Shown in pieces: positions 18,182 through 28,208 of a stretch of 64,000 nucleotides of DNA; position 1 is the first letter of the stretch, and every line of letters begins with the position of its first letter. This stretch comes from Pseudomonas sp. R37(2017) (GTDB taxonomy: Bacteria; Pseudomonadota; Gammaproteobacteria; Pseudomonadales; Pseudomonadaceae): contig NZ_NEHO01000005.1 in the NCBI RefSeq assembly GCF_002113375.1, positions 186,001 through 250,000 on the forward strand, given 5' to 3'. Position numbers and translations under genes: made by a program. Below the pieces are notes generated by a model. That model saw nothing but the letters and a program-made list of their open reading frames with translations. It did no database searches and was not told the origin of the DNA.

Positions 18182-18214
18182 GTCTCGATTAGTCTCGTTG
18201 TCAGTCAGATAGCT

Positions 18215-18289
18215 TTCGCGAGCAGGCTCGCTCCCACAAGGATCTGTTGTGCGACACAGATCCCATGTGGGAGCGAGCCTGCTCGCGAT
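18215..18289. repeat. REPIN downstream of the thiolase gene
   Basis: REP arms 18216-18238 and 18266-18288 are inverted copies of the GGGAGCGAGCCTGCTCGCGA type. The spacer itself folds: GATCTGT is repeated inverted as ACAGATC. Confidence 0.88.
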
Positions 18290-18429
18290 GGGCGCGCCAC
18301 GGTCAAAAAACATCACCTGAAAATTACGACCTGCACAGTTTCATTCGCGGCCAGCCCATGACTGTGCCTGTGTGCACCACCGCTCCCGGCTTAGAATGAC
18401 GGCTCCTGTCTGTTGGCGTTGGGGTTCAC

Positions 18430-19389
18430 ATGCATATTTCATCGGGTCGCTGGGTTTACGGTCTGTTCCTGGCCTTGCTGACCGCATTGTTGTGGGGAAT
18501 CCTGCCGATCAAGCTCAAGCAGGTATTGCTGGTGATGGACCCGGTGACGGTCACCTGGTTTCGCCTGATGGTGTCCGGTGGCTGTCTGTTCATTTACCTG
18601 GCAGCCACCAGGCGCCTGCCCAGCCGCAAAGTGCTCGGTCCGCGCGGTGGCTGGCTGGTGCTGATGGCGGTGCTCGGCCTTGTCGGTAACTACGTGTTGT
18701 ACTTGATGGGCCTGAACCTGCTCAGCGCCGGCACGGCGCAACTGGTGGTGCAGATGGGGCCGATCATGCTGCTGATCGCCAGCCTGTTTGTGTTCAAGGA
18801 ACGTTTCAGCCTGGGGCAGGGGATTGGTTTGCTGGTGCTGCTCATCGGCTTCGCACTGTTTTTCAACCAGCGCTTGAGTGAGTTGCTCACATCACTGACC
18901 GACTACACCGCCGGCGTGCTGCTTGTTCTGCTGGCGTCCACGGTCTGGACCTTCTATGCCCTGGGGCAGAAGCAATTGCTGTCGGTGTGGAATTCGCTGC
19001 AGGTGATGATGGTGATCTACCTGTTTTGCGGGTTGCTGTTGACGCCGTGGGTGCATCCGCTTGAAGCGTTGCAGTTGAACCCGTTGCAGGGCTGGTTGCT
19101 GCTGGCGTGCTGCCTCAATACCCTGGTTGCCTATGGCGCGTTTGCCGAGGCCCTGGCCCATTGGGAAGCCTCCCGGGTCAGCGCGACGCTGGCCATCACG
19201 CCGCTGGTGACCTTTGCGGCTGTAGCCGTGGCGGCATGGCTGTGGCCCGACTATGTGCATGCCGAGACGATCAATGGTCTGGGTTATGGTGGTGCGGTAC
19301 TGGTGGTGCTGGGGTCGGCGCTGGTGGCTTTGGGGCCTTCGTTGATTGCCGGATTGAAGGCCAGAAAAGCCAAAATGGTCGTTGGCTGA
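18430..19389 (+). CDS. DMT-superfamily transporter (EamA domains)
   Basis: A 319-residue protein with about ten membrane helices in two EamA repeats (about 10-145 and 155-295), the usual drug/metabolite transporter plan. The loop RLPSRKVLGPRGGW is the main cytoplasmic basic segment. Substrates of such exporters cannot be predicted from sequence. It converges on fumC with a REPIN between. Confidence 0.85.
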   Translation: MHISSGRWVYGLFLALLTALLWGILPIKLKQVLLVMDPVTVTWFRLMVSGGCLFIYLAATRRLPSRKVLGPRGGWLVLMAVLGLVGNYVLYLMGLNLLSAGTAQLVVQMGPIMLLIASLFVFKERFSLGQGIGLLVLLIGFALFFNQRLSELLTSLTDYTAGVLLVLLASTVWTFYALGQKQLLSVWNSLQVMMVIYLFCGLLLTPWVHPLEALQLNPLQGWLLLACCLNTLVAYGAFAEALAHWEASRVSATLAITPLVTFAAVAVAAWLWPDYVHAETINGLGYGGAVLVVLGSALVALGPSLIAGLKARKAKMVVG

Positions 19390-19404
19390 ACCTATTCATC
19401 GCGC

Positions 19405-19464
19405 CCTTCGCGAGCAGGCTCGCTCCCACAGAGATCCCGTGTGGGAGCGAGCCTGCTCGCGAAG
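19405..19464. repeat. REPIN between convergent DMT transporter and fumC
   Basis: Arms 19405-19430 and 19439-19464 are complementary over 26 bases with only 8 bases between, so the whole element is a near-continuous palindrome. It lies between two convergent stop codons and may act as a bidirectional transcript end. Confidence 0.9.
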
Positions 19465-19488
19465 ACGGACTTTCAATCACCGCAAAAT

Positions 19489-20883
19489 TCAGCCCTTGGC
19501 CCCAGCCTCCAGCATATTCTCCGGCCTCACCCACGCATCGAACTCTTCGTCGGTCAGATACCCGAGCTGCAAGGCCGCCTCGCGCAGGGTCAGTCTTTCG
19601 CTGTAGGCCTTCTTGGCGATCTCCGCCGATTTGTCGTAGCCAATGTGCGGATTGAGCGCCGTCACCAGCATCAGGCCTCGTTCCAGGTGTTCAGCCATTT
19701 TTTCCGCATCCGGCTCCAGGCCGGCCACGCAGTGCTGCTGGAAGTTGCTGCAGCCATCACTGAGCAAACGAATCGACTGCAGCAGGTTATGGATGATCAC
19801 CGGTTTGAACACGTTCAACTGCAAGTGGCCCTGACTGGCCGCAAAGCCGATGGCGACGTCATTGCCCAACACCTGGCAGGCCAGCATCGACAGCGCTTCG
19901 CACTGGGTCGGGTTGACCTTGCCCGGCATGATCGAGCTGCCCGGTTCATTGGCCGGCAGCTTGACCTCGGCGAAACCGGCGCGCGGACCGGAACCAAGCA
20001 GACGCAGGTCGTTGGCGATTTTCATCAGCGTCACGGCGAGGGTTTTCAGTGCGCCGGACAGTGTGGTCAACGGCTCATGGCCGGCCAGAGCGGCGAATTT
20101 GTTCGGCGCGGTGATAAAGGGCAAACCGGAGAGGGCGGCCAATTCGGCGGCGATGGCCTCACCGAAACCATGGGGTGAATTCAGTCCGGTGCCTACCGCT
20201 GTACCGCCCTGGGCCAGCTCGCAGACCGCGGGCAGTGCGCTGCGGATCGCCCGTTCGGCGTAATCGAGTTGCGCGATGAAGGCCGAGATTTCCTGACCGA
20301 AGCTGATCGGTGTCGCATCCATCATGTGGGTGCGACCGGTCTTGACCAGTTTCATATGACGCGCGGCCAGCTCGGCCAGTCCGCCGGACAGTTCGCTGAT
20401 CGCCGGCAGCAAATGCTGTTGCACGGCCTGGACGGCCGCGATGTGCATGGCAGTGGGAAAGCAGTCGTTGGAACTCTGGGAGCGATTGACGTGATCGTTG
20501 GGGTGCACCGGGGACTTGCCGCCCCGGGGGTTGCCCGCCAGTTCGTTGGCGCGACCGGCGATCACTTCGTTGACGTTCATGTTGCTCTGGGTGCCGCTGC
20601 CGGTTTGCCAGACCACCAGCGGAAACTGGTCGTCGTGGTCACCGGCGAGCACTTCGTCGGCCGCCTGCTCGATCAGGCGGGCGATATCGGCGGGCACGTC
20701 GCCGTTGCGATCATTGACCCGCGCCGCGGCTTTCTTGATCAGCGCCAGGGCATGCAACACCGCCAGCGGCATGCGTTCGTCGCCGATGGCGAAGTTGATC
20801 AGCGAGCGTTGAGTCTGAGCGCCCCAATAGGCTTCATCCGGGACTTCAACCTGGCCGAGGCTGTCGGTTTCGATACGGCTCAT
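19489..20883 (-). CDS. fumC: Class II fumarate hydratase
   Basis: A 464-residue protein of the fumarase/aspartase superfamily, with the signature [15 protein letters not shown] and [17 protein letters not shown], plus [12 protein letters not shown]. The fumarate hydratase motif set and length fit iron-independent FumC (TCA cycle, fumarate to malate). AGGAG nine bases upstream selects the ATG at 20883 over the longer frame. No sodA is adjacent, so this is the copy that P. aeruginosa carries near bolA, not the iron-starvation fumC-sodA copy. Confidence 0.95.
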   Translation of the reverse strand: MSRIETDSLGQVEVPDEAYWGAQTQRSLINFAIGDERMPLAVLHALALIKKAAARVNDRNGDVPADIARLIEQAADEVLAGDHDDQFPLVVWQTGSGTQSNMNVNEVIAGRANELAGNPRGGKSPVHPNDHVNRSQSSNDCFPTAMHIAAVQAVQQHLLPAISELSGGLAELAARHMKLVKTGRTHMMDATPISFGQEISAFIAQLDYAERAIRSALPAVCELAQGGTAVGTGLNSPHGFGEAIAAELAALSGLPFITAPNKFAALAGHEPLTTLSGALKTLAVTLMKIANDLRLLGSGPRAGFAEVKLPANEPGSSIMPGKVNPTQCEALSMLACQVLGNDVAIGFAASQGHLQLNVFKPVIIHNLLQSIRLLSDGCSNFQQHCVAGLEPDAEKMAEHLERGLMLVTALNPHIGYDKSAEIAKKAYSERLTLREAALQLGYLTDEEFDAWVRPENMLEAGAKG

Positions 20884-21075
20884 CTTGCTCACTCCTGTAG
20901 GTCCGATTGCGCAGTTTAGGCCGTGGTCGACGGCCGGGGTTCCATTTGTCTCGATTTCAACCATTGAAGCCCTCTAAATCAGGTGCGACAAGGCTTGGGG
21001 TTGAGCGACACACTTTTTTAGGCGCAGAATGGACGCCCTTGGGGTCTTACCTCGCCAGCTAGAATAGGAAACTCG

Positions 21076-21600
21076 ATGATTCGTCTTCGTGCCATCTGTA
21101 CCGCCGTTGCTTTGGTCTGCGCCAGCGGCCAGGTTCTTGCCGACACCGCCAGCCATAACGCCAGTGCCGAGGCTTTCCTGACCATGGCGCACGCTGACAA
21201 GCTGGGCACCCCGGTGTACATGCAAGTACAGCAGATGTTTGCCCAGCGGTTTGAGCAGACCAAAGCCCCTGAGTCGAAAAAAGCCGTGCTGGAAACCTAC
21301 CAGGCCAAGGCCAACGCCGCTCTGGACCAGGCCATTGGCTGGAACAAGCTGAAACCGGACATGGTCAAGCTCTACACCAGCAACTTCACCGAGTCCGAGC
21401 TCAAGGACCTGGTAGCGTTCTACCAGTCGCCACTGGGCAAGAAAGTCATGGAAAAAATGCCCCAGCTGACCCAGCAATCGGCCCAGATGACCCAGGCCAA
21501 GCTGGAAAGCGCAGTGCCGGTAGTCAACAAACTGCTGGCTGACATGACCGCCGAGCTGACGCCGAAAGACGCAGCTGCGCCGGCCAAGAAAAAGCCTTGA
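21076..21600 (+). CDS. Periplasmic DUF2059 protein
   Basis: A 174-residue protein with a Sec signal (about 1-22, ending VLA before DTASHN). The mature part matches DUF2059, including FTESELKDLVAFYQSPLGKK. It ends in an alanine/lysine-rich tail. The family is periplasmic and uncharacterised. bolA follows after 12 bases, so they are probably co-transcribed. Confidence 0.85.
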   Translation: MIRLRAICTAVALVCASGQVLADTASHNASAEAFLTMAHADKLGTPVYMQVQQMFAQRFEQTKAPESKKAVLETYQAKANAALDQAIGWNKLKPDMVKLYTSNFTESELKDLVAFYQSPLGKKVMEKMPQLTQQSAQMTQAKLESAVPVVNKLLADMTAELTPKDAAAPAKKKP

Positions 21601-21612
21601 GCGGAGTTCGGT

Positions 21613-21924
21613 ATGACCATGCAACAACGCATCGAATCGACGCTGGCCCTGCTTCAGCCCGAGCATCTGCAAGTGCTGGATGAGAGCCACATGCACAGCC
21701 GCGGTTTGCAGACGCACTTCAAGGCCGTGGTGGTCAGCGCGCAGTTCGATGGCCTGAGTCGGGTCAAGCGTCACCAGAAGGTCTACGGCACGCTCGGCGA
21801 GCTGATGGGCGAGTTCCATGCGTTGGCGTTGCATACCTACACGCCAGAGGAATGGGCACAGATCGACGCAGCTCCGGCCTCGCCGACCTGCGCCGGTGGA
21901 GAGAAGCAGCAAAGACAGCTATAA
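21613..21924 (+). CDS. bolA: BolA family protein
   Basis: A 103-residue protein with the BolA fold signature ([10 protein letters not shown], then [20 protein letters not shown]). The conserved His residues in the SHMHSRG and RVKRHQKVY stretches fit the [2Fe-2S] glutaredoxin partner site and DNA-binding region. BolA proteins affect cell shape, biofilm and iron-sulfur handling. Length is normal; the last ten or so residues are variable. Confidence 0.92.
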   Translation: MTMQQRIESTLALLQPEHLQVLDESHMHSRGLQTHFKAVVVSAQFDGLSRVKRHQKVYGTLGELMGEFHALALHTYTPEEWAQIDAAPASPTCAGGEKQQRQL

Positions 21925-21995
21925 GCTGCAAGCTGCAAGTTCAACGCGCCTCCGCTCCAAACTTGCGGCTTGAAGCTTGCCGCTTGAAGCTGCAT
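21921..21995. repeat. AAGCT-rich imperfect inverted repeats
   Basis: Alternating AAGCTGCAAGCTGCAAGTT and AACTTGCGGCTTGAAGC-type units form an imperfect palindrome that overlaps the bolA stop codon. This differs from both REP families in the window. Similar AGCTTGAAGC tracts are common between Pseudomonas genes. Confidence 0.7.
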
Positions 21996-22013
21996 TTTTT
22001 GTTAGAATGCCCG

Positions 22014-22043
22014 ACGCGCCGCTGACCCGGCGCGTTTTTTTTC
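22014..22043 (+). terminator. Rho-independent terminator between bolA and trhO
   Basis: The stem CGCGCCG/CGGCGCG with a 6-base loop is followed by a run of eight T. It should end the DUF2059-bolA transcript. It lies about 45 bases before the trhO ATG and just after a possible -10 (TAGAAT, 22003-22008), so an attenuator for trhO is an alternative. Confidence 0.75.
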
Positions 22044-22089
22044 GCATCCGGTTCACCCCTTACGAGGGTAGCCACCTGGAGATTCACCC

Positions 22090-23031
22090 ATGACACAACA
22101 GATTGTCGTGGCGGCACTGTATAAGTTCGTCACCCTGGAAGATTACGTCGCCCTGCGCGAGCCATTGCTGCAAGCGATGGTCGACAACGGCATCAAGGGC
22201 ACCCTGCTGATTGCCGAAGAAGGCATCAACGGCACCGTGTCCGGTAGCCGCGAAGGCATCGACGGCCTGCTGGGCTGGCTCAGGAACGACCCGCGCATGG
22301 TCGACATCGACCACAAAGAGTCGTACTGCGACGAGCAGCCGTTCTACCGCACCAAGGTCAAGCTCAAGAAAGAAATCGTCACGTTGGGCGTTGAAGGTGT
22401 GGACCCGAACAAAAAGGTCGGCACCTATGTCGATCCGCAAGACTGGAACGCGCTGATCAGCGATCCGGAAGTACTGTTGATCGACACCCGTAACGATTAC
22501 GAAGTCTCGATCGGTACCTTCGAAGGCGCCATCGACCCGAAAACCACCAGTTTTCGCGAATTTCCCGACTACATCAAAGCCAACTTCGATCCGGCCGTGC
22601 ACAAGAAGGTCGCGATGTTCTGTACCGGCGGCATTCGTTGCGAGAAGGCGTCGAGCTACATGCTCAGCGAGGGTTTTGATGAGGTTTACCACCTCAAGGG
22701 CGGCATCCTGAAGTACCTCGAAGAGGTGCCGCAGGAAGAAACCAAATGGCAGGGCGATTGCTTCGTGTTCGATAACCGCGTGACGGTTCGCCATGACCTG
22801 AGCGAGGGCGACTACGACCAATGTCATGCCTGCCGCACGCCGGTCAGTGTGGAAGACCGTGCGTCCGAGCATTATGTGGCCGGCATCAGTTGCCCGCATT
22901 GCTGGGATAAGCTGAGCGAGAAGACCCGTCGCAGTGCCATCGACCGGCAGAAGCAGATCGAACTGGCCAAGGCTCGCAACCAGCCTCATCCGATCGGCTA
23001 CAACTATAAGCAAGCATCCACTGAGGCCTGA
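22090..23031 (+). CDS. trhO: tRNA U34 oxygenase, rhodanese family
   Basis: A 313-residue protein of the YceA/UPF0176 family. It has an N-terminal acylphosphatase-like region ([14 protein letters not shown]), a central rhodanese domain with the active-site loop [10 protein letters not shown], and a C-terminal Cys cluster (CHACRTP, CPHC) that looks zinc-binding. TrhO hydroxylates uridine 34 of tRNA on the way to 5-methoxy/carboxymethoxyuridine. GGAG lies upstream. The DsbA-like gene follows after 3 bases. Confidence 0.93.
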   Translation: MTQQIVVAALYKFVTLEDYVALREPLLQAMVDNGIKGTLLIAEEGINGTVSGSREGIDGLLGWLRNDPRMVDIDHKESYCDEQPFYRTKVKLKKEIVTLGVEGVDPNKKVGTYVDPQDWNALISDPEVLLIDTRNDYEVSIGTFEGAIDPKTTSFREFPDYIKANFDPAVHKKVAMFCTGGIRCEKASSYMLSEGFDEVYHLKGGILKYLEEVPQEETKWQGDCFVFDNRVTVRHDLSEGDYDQCHACRTPVSVEDRASEHYVAGISCPHCWDKLSEKTRRSAIDRQKQIELAKARNQPHPIGYNYKQASTEA

Positions 23032-23034
23032 ACC

Positions 23035-23670
23035 ATGTCTGCGCGCCTGCTCTATGTGATGGACCCGATGTGTTCCTGGTGCTGGGGGTTTGCCCCGGTG
23101 GCCAATGCACTGGTCGAGCAGGCACACGCCGCAGGTGTGGACGTGCACTTGATCGTGGGTGGCCTGCGCACCGGCAGCGGTGCCGCGCTGGAACCGAGTA
23201 CCCGGCGCTACATCCTTGAGCACTGGCAGGCGGTTACCGAAGCCACGGGCCAACCCTTCAAGCTTGAAGGCGCGCTACCCGACGGCTTTGTCTACGACAC
23301 CGAGCCTGCCTGCCGGGCGCTGGTGACGGCGCGCGGACTGGCGCCGGATTGTGCCTGGAAACTGCTCGGGCTGATTCAGCGTGCCTTTTACACTGAAGGT
23401 CGCGATGTCACGCGCGCCAGTGTCCTGGTGGAGCTGGCAGAGCAGGCCGGTCTTCCGCGAATCGAGTTCGCCGCCGCGTTCGACCGTGCCGATACGCACG
23501 CCGCGACATCTGCCGACTTCACCTGGGTCCAGGACCTGGGCATCGCCGGTTTCCCCACCCTGCTGGCCGAGCGTAACGGCCAAGTGGCGCTGTTGACCAA
23601 TGGCTATCAGCCTTTGAGCCAGTTGTCCCCGCTGCTCGGCCGCTGGCTGGAGCGTGCCGCCTGTGCATGA
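23035..23670 (+). CDS. Cytoplasmic DsbA/FrnE-like thiol oxidoreductase
   Basis: A 211-residue thioredoxin-fold protein. The redox motif is CSWC (Cys13, Cys16) after a short first strand (LLYVMDPM), and the cis-Pro loop is GIAGFPTLL. There is no signal peptide, so it should act in the cytoplasm, like FrnE-type DsbA relatives. It is co-transcribed with trhO and overlaps the ABC exporter gene. Substrate unknown. Confidence 0.88.
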   Translation: MSARLLYVMDPMCSWCWGFAPVANALVEQAHAAGVDVHLIVGGLRTGSGAALEPSTRRYILEHWQAVTEATGQPFKLEGALPDGFVYDTEPACRALVTARGLAPDCAWKLLGLIQRAFYTEGRDVTRASVLVELAEQAGLPRIEFAAAFDRADTHAATSADFTWVQDLGIAGFPTLLAERNGQVALLTNGYQPLSQLSPLLGRWLERAACA

Positions 23671-25480
23671 CCTGCCCGATGACGTCGCTGCCGCCAAACA
23701 GGTCGACCATCTGAGCTGGGCGGAAATACGTCGCCTGGCACTGCATCACAAGCACTCCCTGTGGATCGCCAACGGCGTGGCCGTACTGGCGACCTTGTGC
23801 AGCGTGCCGATTCCCTTGCTCCTGCCATTGCTGGTTGACGAGGTGCTGCTGGGACACGGTGATGCCGCGTTGAAGTTCATGAATCACGTGCTGCCCGAAG
23901 GTTGGCAGAAAGCCGCGGGCTATATCGGCCTGATGTTGTTGGTGACCTTGACCCTGCGGTGTACAGCGTTGATGTTCAACGTAGTGCAGGCGAAATTGTT
24001 CGCCGGGCTGGCCAAGGACATCGTCTACCGCATTCGCATGCGCCTGATCCAACGGCTCAAGCGTATCTCGCTGGGTGAATACGAAAGCCTTGGCAGCGGC
24101 ACCGTGACCACACATCTGGTCACCGACCTGGACACACTGGACAAATTCGTCGGTGAAACCCTCAGCCGTTTCCTCGTGGCCATGCTGACCCTGGTCGGCA
24201 CGGCGGGCATCCTGATGTGGATGCACTGGAAACTGGCCTTGCTGATTCTGCTGTTCAACCCGCTGGTGATCTACGCCACGGTGCAGTTGGGCAAGCGGGT
24301 CAAGCATCTGAAGAAACTCGAAAACGACAGCACTTCGCGCTTCACCCAGGCGCTGACCGAAACCCTGGATGCCATCCAGGAAGTTCGCGCCGGCAACCGC
24401 CAGGGTTTTTTCCTCGGTCGCTTGGGGCAACGCGCCCGAGACGTGCGTGACTATGCAGTGAGTTCGCAATGGAAAACCGATGCGTCGAACCGGGCCAGCG
24501 GCTTGCTGTTCCAGTTCGGCATCGATATTTTCCGGGCCGCGGCCATGCTTACGGTGTTGTTTTCCGACCTGTCCATCGGCCAGATGCTCGCGGTGTTCAG
24601 CTACCTGTGGTTCATGATCGGTCCGGTCGAACAGCTGCTGAACCTGCAATATGCCTACTACGCTGCCGGCGGTGCGCTGTCGCGGATCAACGAGCTGCTG
24701 TCCCGGGCCGATGAACCCGAATACCCGGGTGGAGCCGACCCGTTCATCGGTCGCGAGACGGTCGGGCTGGAAGTGCAAGGGTTGAGCTTCGGTTACGGCG
24801 ATGAACTGGTCCTGAACCAGATGAACCTGTCCATCGCCCCCGGCGAAAAGGTCGCGATCGTCGGCGCCAGTGGCGGTGGCAAAAGCACGCTGGTGCAACT
24901 GCTGCTGGGCTTGTACACACCGTTGGCCGGGACCATTCGCTTTGGCGGTTCGACCCAGCAAGAGATTGGCCTGGAAACCCTGCGGGAAAATGTTGCCGTG
25001 GTCCTGCAACACCCGGCGCTGTTCAACGACACCATTCGGGCCAACCTGACCATGGGCCGTGAGCGCAGTGACGAGGCTTGCTGGAAGGCACTGGAAATCG
25101 CCCAATTGCATGGCACCGTCCGGGATTTGCCCAGTGGCCTGGACAGCATTGTCGGGCGCTCCGGCGTGCGTTTGTCCGGCGGTCAGCGTCAACGCCTGGC
25201 CATCGCGCGGATGGTGCTGGCCGAACCGAAAGTGGTGATTCTCGACGAAGCCACCTCGGCACTGGATGCCGCCACCGAATACAACCTGCACCAGGCCCTG
25301 GCGCGGTTCCTGAGCAACCGCACCACGCTGATCATCGCCCACCGACTGTCGGCCGTGAAACAGGCTGACCGGGTGCTGGTGTTCGACGGCGGGCAAATCG
25401 CCGAGGATGGCGACCACCAGCAGCTGATTGCCGATGGTGGTTTGTACGCCAAGCTTTATGGGCATTTGCAGCAGTTGTAG
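23663..25480 (+). CDS. ABC exporter (fused permease and ATPase)
   Basis: A 605-residue half-transporter. The transmembrane domain spans about 25-315. The nucleotide-binding domain has Walker A GASGGGKST, signature LSGGQRQRLA, Walker B VVILDEATSALD and the H-loop IIAHRLS. TGGAG at 23648-23652 is correctly spaced for GTG 23663 and too close for GTG 23654, so the former is chosen; it overlaps the previous gene by 8 bases. It is of the MsbA/multidrug type and should work as a homodimer. The substrate is not deducible. Confidence 0.9.
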   Translation: MHDLPDDVAAAKQVDHLSWAEIRRLALHHKHSLWIANGVAVLATLCSVPIPLLLPLLVDEVLLGHGDAALKFMNHVLPEGWQKAAGYIGLMLLVTLTLRCTALMFNVVQAKLFAGLAKDIVYRIRMRLIQRLKRISLGEYESLGSGTVTTHLVTDLDTLDKFVGETLSRFLVAMLTLVGTAGILMWMHWKLALLILLFNPLVIYATVQLGKRVKHLKKLENDSTSRFTQALTETLDAIQEVRAGNRQGFFLGRLGQRARDVRDYAVSSQWKTDASNRASGLLFQFGIDIFRAAAMLTVLFSDLSIGQMLAVFSYLWFMIGPVEQLLNLQYAYYAAGGALSRINELLSRADEPEYPGGADPFIGRETVGLEVQGLSFGYGDELVLNQMNLSIAPGEKVAIVGASGGGKSTLVQLLLGLYTPLAGTIRFGGSTQQEIGLETLRENVAVVLQHPALFNDTIRANLTMGRERSDEACWKALEIAQLHGTVRDLPSGLDSIVGRSGVRLSGGQRQRLAIARMVLAEPKVVILDEATSALDAATEYNLHQALARFLSNRTTLIIAHRLSAVKQADRVLVFDGGQIAEDGDHQQLIADGGLYAKLYGHLQQL

Positions 25481-25705
25481 GTAGCTTCCACAACACTTGA
25501 AACGCGTTTTGCCCCGCCGTCGTAGCCGAACTCTTCGATCACGATGAACAATTGTCGCGTTCAATTGCGCGGTGTATTTTTCGAAAGCGGCAGACGGGCG
25601 GGACAATGCCGGTGTCGCGGCTTGCCGGGATTGAGATCGCCCCCTAGTCTACCTGTAGCGAACTCGTCCGGAACACGAGCAGGCAGTGCTAATACAAGGG
25701 ATCTC

Positions 25706-28165
25706 ATGAATCAAACGCGGACTCTCGGAACGCCACGGTTGCTGGGCATCGTCTGGCCTTTTATCGCCGTTGTGGTGTTTCAAGCCTTGTTGGGCGGCGT
25801 TAGCCTTTATGTGCTGTCGGCGGTTCGCGGCTATGTTGCCGGCGAAAGCCTCTGGTCCAAGGGCCAGAAAGATGCCATCTATTACCTAAACCTGTACGCC
25901 GACAGTGGCGACGAAGCGATTTTCCATAAGTACCAGCAGGCCATTTCCGTGCCTCAGGGCGGGCATGAGTTGCGTGTGGCGCTGGATCAGCAGCCGCCGA
26001 ACATCGAGGCGGCGCGGTTGGCGATTCTCAAGGGTGGCAACCACCCGGACGACGTATCCAGCCTGATTTGGCTGTACCTCAACTTTCGTCACTTCAGTTA
26101 CCTCGAAAAGGCCATCGACCTCTGGACCGTAGGTGATGCCTATCTGGTCCAGCTCGACGACGTTGCCAGGGACATGCATCAGCACATCACCGCCAGCCCG
26201 GCTTCCGGTGCGGATATACAACGTTGGAAGGAGCAGATTTTTGCCATCAACGACGGCGTGACACCGGCGGCAAAAGCGTTCAGCGATGCCTTGGGTGAAG
26301 GTTCGCGGGTGATTCTGCGTCTGCTGTTGGTGACCAACCTGGCTACCGCCCTGGGCCTGATTGCATTGGCCTTGATGCGCACCCATAAATTGCTCAAGCA
26401 GCGCCATGCCTTCGCCGATGCGCTGCAACTGGAGAAAGAACGGGCGCAGATCACCCTGCAATCGATTGGCGATGGAGTGATCACCACGGATGTTTCCGGG
26501 GCGATTGCCTACATGAATCCGGCGGCCGAGGCGTTGACCCACTGGAAGGCCGAGCAGGCGACAGGATTGCCGCTGGCGGCGCTGTTCAACCTGCTGGACG
26601 AAAATGCGCAGACCGATGGTTTCACCCTGATCGAGCATATTCTCAGCGGCCAGCTCAGTGGTGGCAGTGAGCACTCCAAACTGATTCAACGTCTGGACGG
26701 CAGTACGGTGTCGGTCACGCTGGTGGGCGCACCAATCCGCAATGCCGGCAAAGTCAGCGGGACGGTGCTGGTGCTGCATGACATGACCCAGGAGCGGCAA
26801 TACATTGCCAATCTGTCGTGGCAGGCGACCCACGACGCCTTGACCGGCCTTGCCAACCGCCGCGAATTCGAATATCGCCTGGAGCAGGCGCTGCACAACC
26901 TGACCCGCCATTCGGGTCGCCATGCCCTGATGTTCCTCGATCTGGATCAGTTCAAGCTGGTCAACGATACCTGTGGCCACGCGGCGGGCGACGAACTGTT
27001 GCGGCATATCTGTGCCTTGTTGCAATCCGGGTTGCGCGAGGGCGATACCCTGGCGCGTTTGGGCGGCGACGAGTTCGGCATACTGCTGGAAAACTGCGCA
27101 CCGGAAGCGGCGGAGAAAATTGCCGAGAGCCTGCGCCAGACTGTGCAGAATTTGCATTTTGTCTGGAAAGGCCGGCCATTCGTAACCACTGTCAGTATCG
27201 GACTGGTGCATGTTGCGCTGAATCCGACAACGCTCGAGGCCTCGCTGCGTGCAGCCGACATGGCGTGCTACATGGCCAAGGAAAAGGGCCGGAACCGGGT
27301 CCAGGTCTATCATCCGGATGACTCGGAGTTGTCCCTGCGCTTTGGCGAGATGGCCTGGGTGCAGCGTTTGCACATGGCGCTGGAGGAAGACCGCTTTTGC
27401 CTGTACGCCCAGGAAATTGCGCCCTTGGGCCATGTCCAGCAGGGCGGCGGGCACATTGAAATTCTGCTGCGATTGCATGATGAAGCGGGGCGGATGATCT
27501 TTCCCGACAGCTTCATTCCGGCTGCCGAGCGTTATGGCCTGATGAGCTCGCTCGATCGTTGGGTTGTGCAGAACGTGTTCAAGGTCATTGCCCAATGCCG
27601 GGCCGAACAGGACCAGGGGCCTCTGGCCATGTGTGCGATCAATCTGTCAGGCGCGACGATCGGGGATGAGGCGTTCCTGGACTTCCTGCGCGAACAGTTT
27701 GTGACGTATTCGATTCCGCCTGAAATGATTTGTTTTGAAATTACTGAAACCAGTGCTATTTCAAATCTTGGCAGCGCCATTCGATTCATTAATGAACTCA
27801 AAGGCTTAGGATGTCATTTTTCACTGGATGACTTTTGTGCCGGAATGTCCTCATTCGCGTATTTGAAACATTTGCCTGTAGACTTCCTGAAGATCGACGG
27901 GAGTTTCGTAAAGGATATGCTGGACGACCCGATTAACCGCGCGATGGTCGAAGTGATCAATCACATCGGTCATGTCATGGGTAAGCGCACGATTGCCGAG
28001 TTTGTCGAGACGCCACAGATCGAGCAGGCATTGCTGGAGATCGGGGTGGATTACGCTCAAGGGTATGTGATTGAACGCCCGCATCTGTTTACCTCTGACA
28101 GCCTGTTAAGTCGTCCCGCCAGGCCCCAGCCGCTGTTGTTCAAGGCCCCTGGTACGTTCCGTTGA
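25706..28165 (+). CDS. rbdA: Membrane PAS-GGDEF-EAL cyclic-di-GMP protein, RbdA-like
   Basis: An 819-residue protein. It has membrane helices at about 12-34 and 201-222 with a periplasmic domain between, then PAS (about 245-365), GGDEF (Gly453-Phe457) with an RxxD inhibitory site five residues ahead (REGD), and EAL. The EAL motif reads EILLR (585-589), keeping Glu; the other metal and catalytic positions are present (NLSG, FEITET, LDDF, KIDG, QGY). Both activities look possible. Architecture, length and the fumC-bolA-trhO-ABC neighbours match P. aeruginosa RbdA, which promotes biofilm dispersal. AAGGG precedes the ATG at 25706. Confidence 0.85.
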   Translation: MNQTRTLGTPRLLGIVWPFIAVVVFQALLGGVSLYVLSAVRGYVAGESLWSKGQKDAIYYLNLYADSGDEAIFHKYQQAISVPQGGHELRVALDQQPPNIEAARLAILKGGNHPDDVSSLIWLYLNFRHFSYLEKAIDLWTVGDAYLVQLDDVARDMHQHITASPASGADIQRWKEQIFAINDGVTPAAKAFSDALGEGSRVILRLLLVTNLATALGLIALALMRTHKLLKQRHAFADALQLEKERAQITLQSIGDGVITTDVSGAIAYMNPAAEALTHWKAEQATGLPLAALFNLLDENAQTDGFTLIEHILSGQLSGGSEHSKLIQRLDGSTVSVTLVGAPIRNAGKVSGTVLVLHDMTQERQYIANLSWQATHDALTGLANRREFEYRLEQALHNLTRHSGRHALMFLDLDQFKLVNDTCGHAAGDELLRHICALLQSGLREGDTLARLGGDEFGILLENCAPEAAEKIAESLRQTVQNLHFVWKGRPFVTTVSIGLVHVALNPTTLEASLRAADMACYMAKEKGRNRVQVYHPDDSELSLRFGEMAWVQRLHMALEEDRFCLYAQEIAPLGHVQQGGGHIEILLRLHDEAGRMIFPDSFIPAAERYGLMSSLDRWVVQNVFKVIAQCRAEQDQGPLAMCAINLSGATIGDEAFLDFLREQFVTYSIPPEMICFEITETSAISNLGSAIRFINELKGLGCHFSLDDFCAGMSSFAYLKHLPVDFLKIDGSFVKDMLDDPINRAMVEVINHIGHVMGKRTIAEFVETPQIEQALLEIGVDYAQGYVIERPHLFTSDSLLSRPARPQPLLFKAPGTFR

Positions 28166-28208
28166 AACTCCTGCCGGTCTTACAATCACAATCAAAAGGA
28201 GCTCGACA

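Noticed and set aside
23654-23662. GTG 23654 as start of the ABC exporter
   Set aside because: The Shine-Dalgarno TGGAG would be only one base from it; GTG 23663 has proper spacing.
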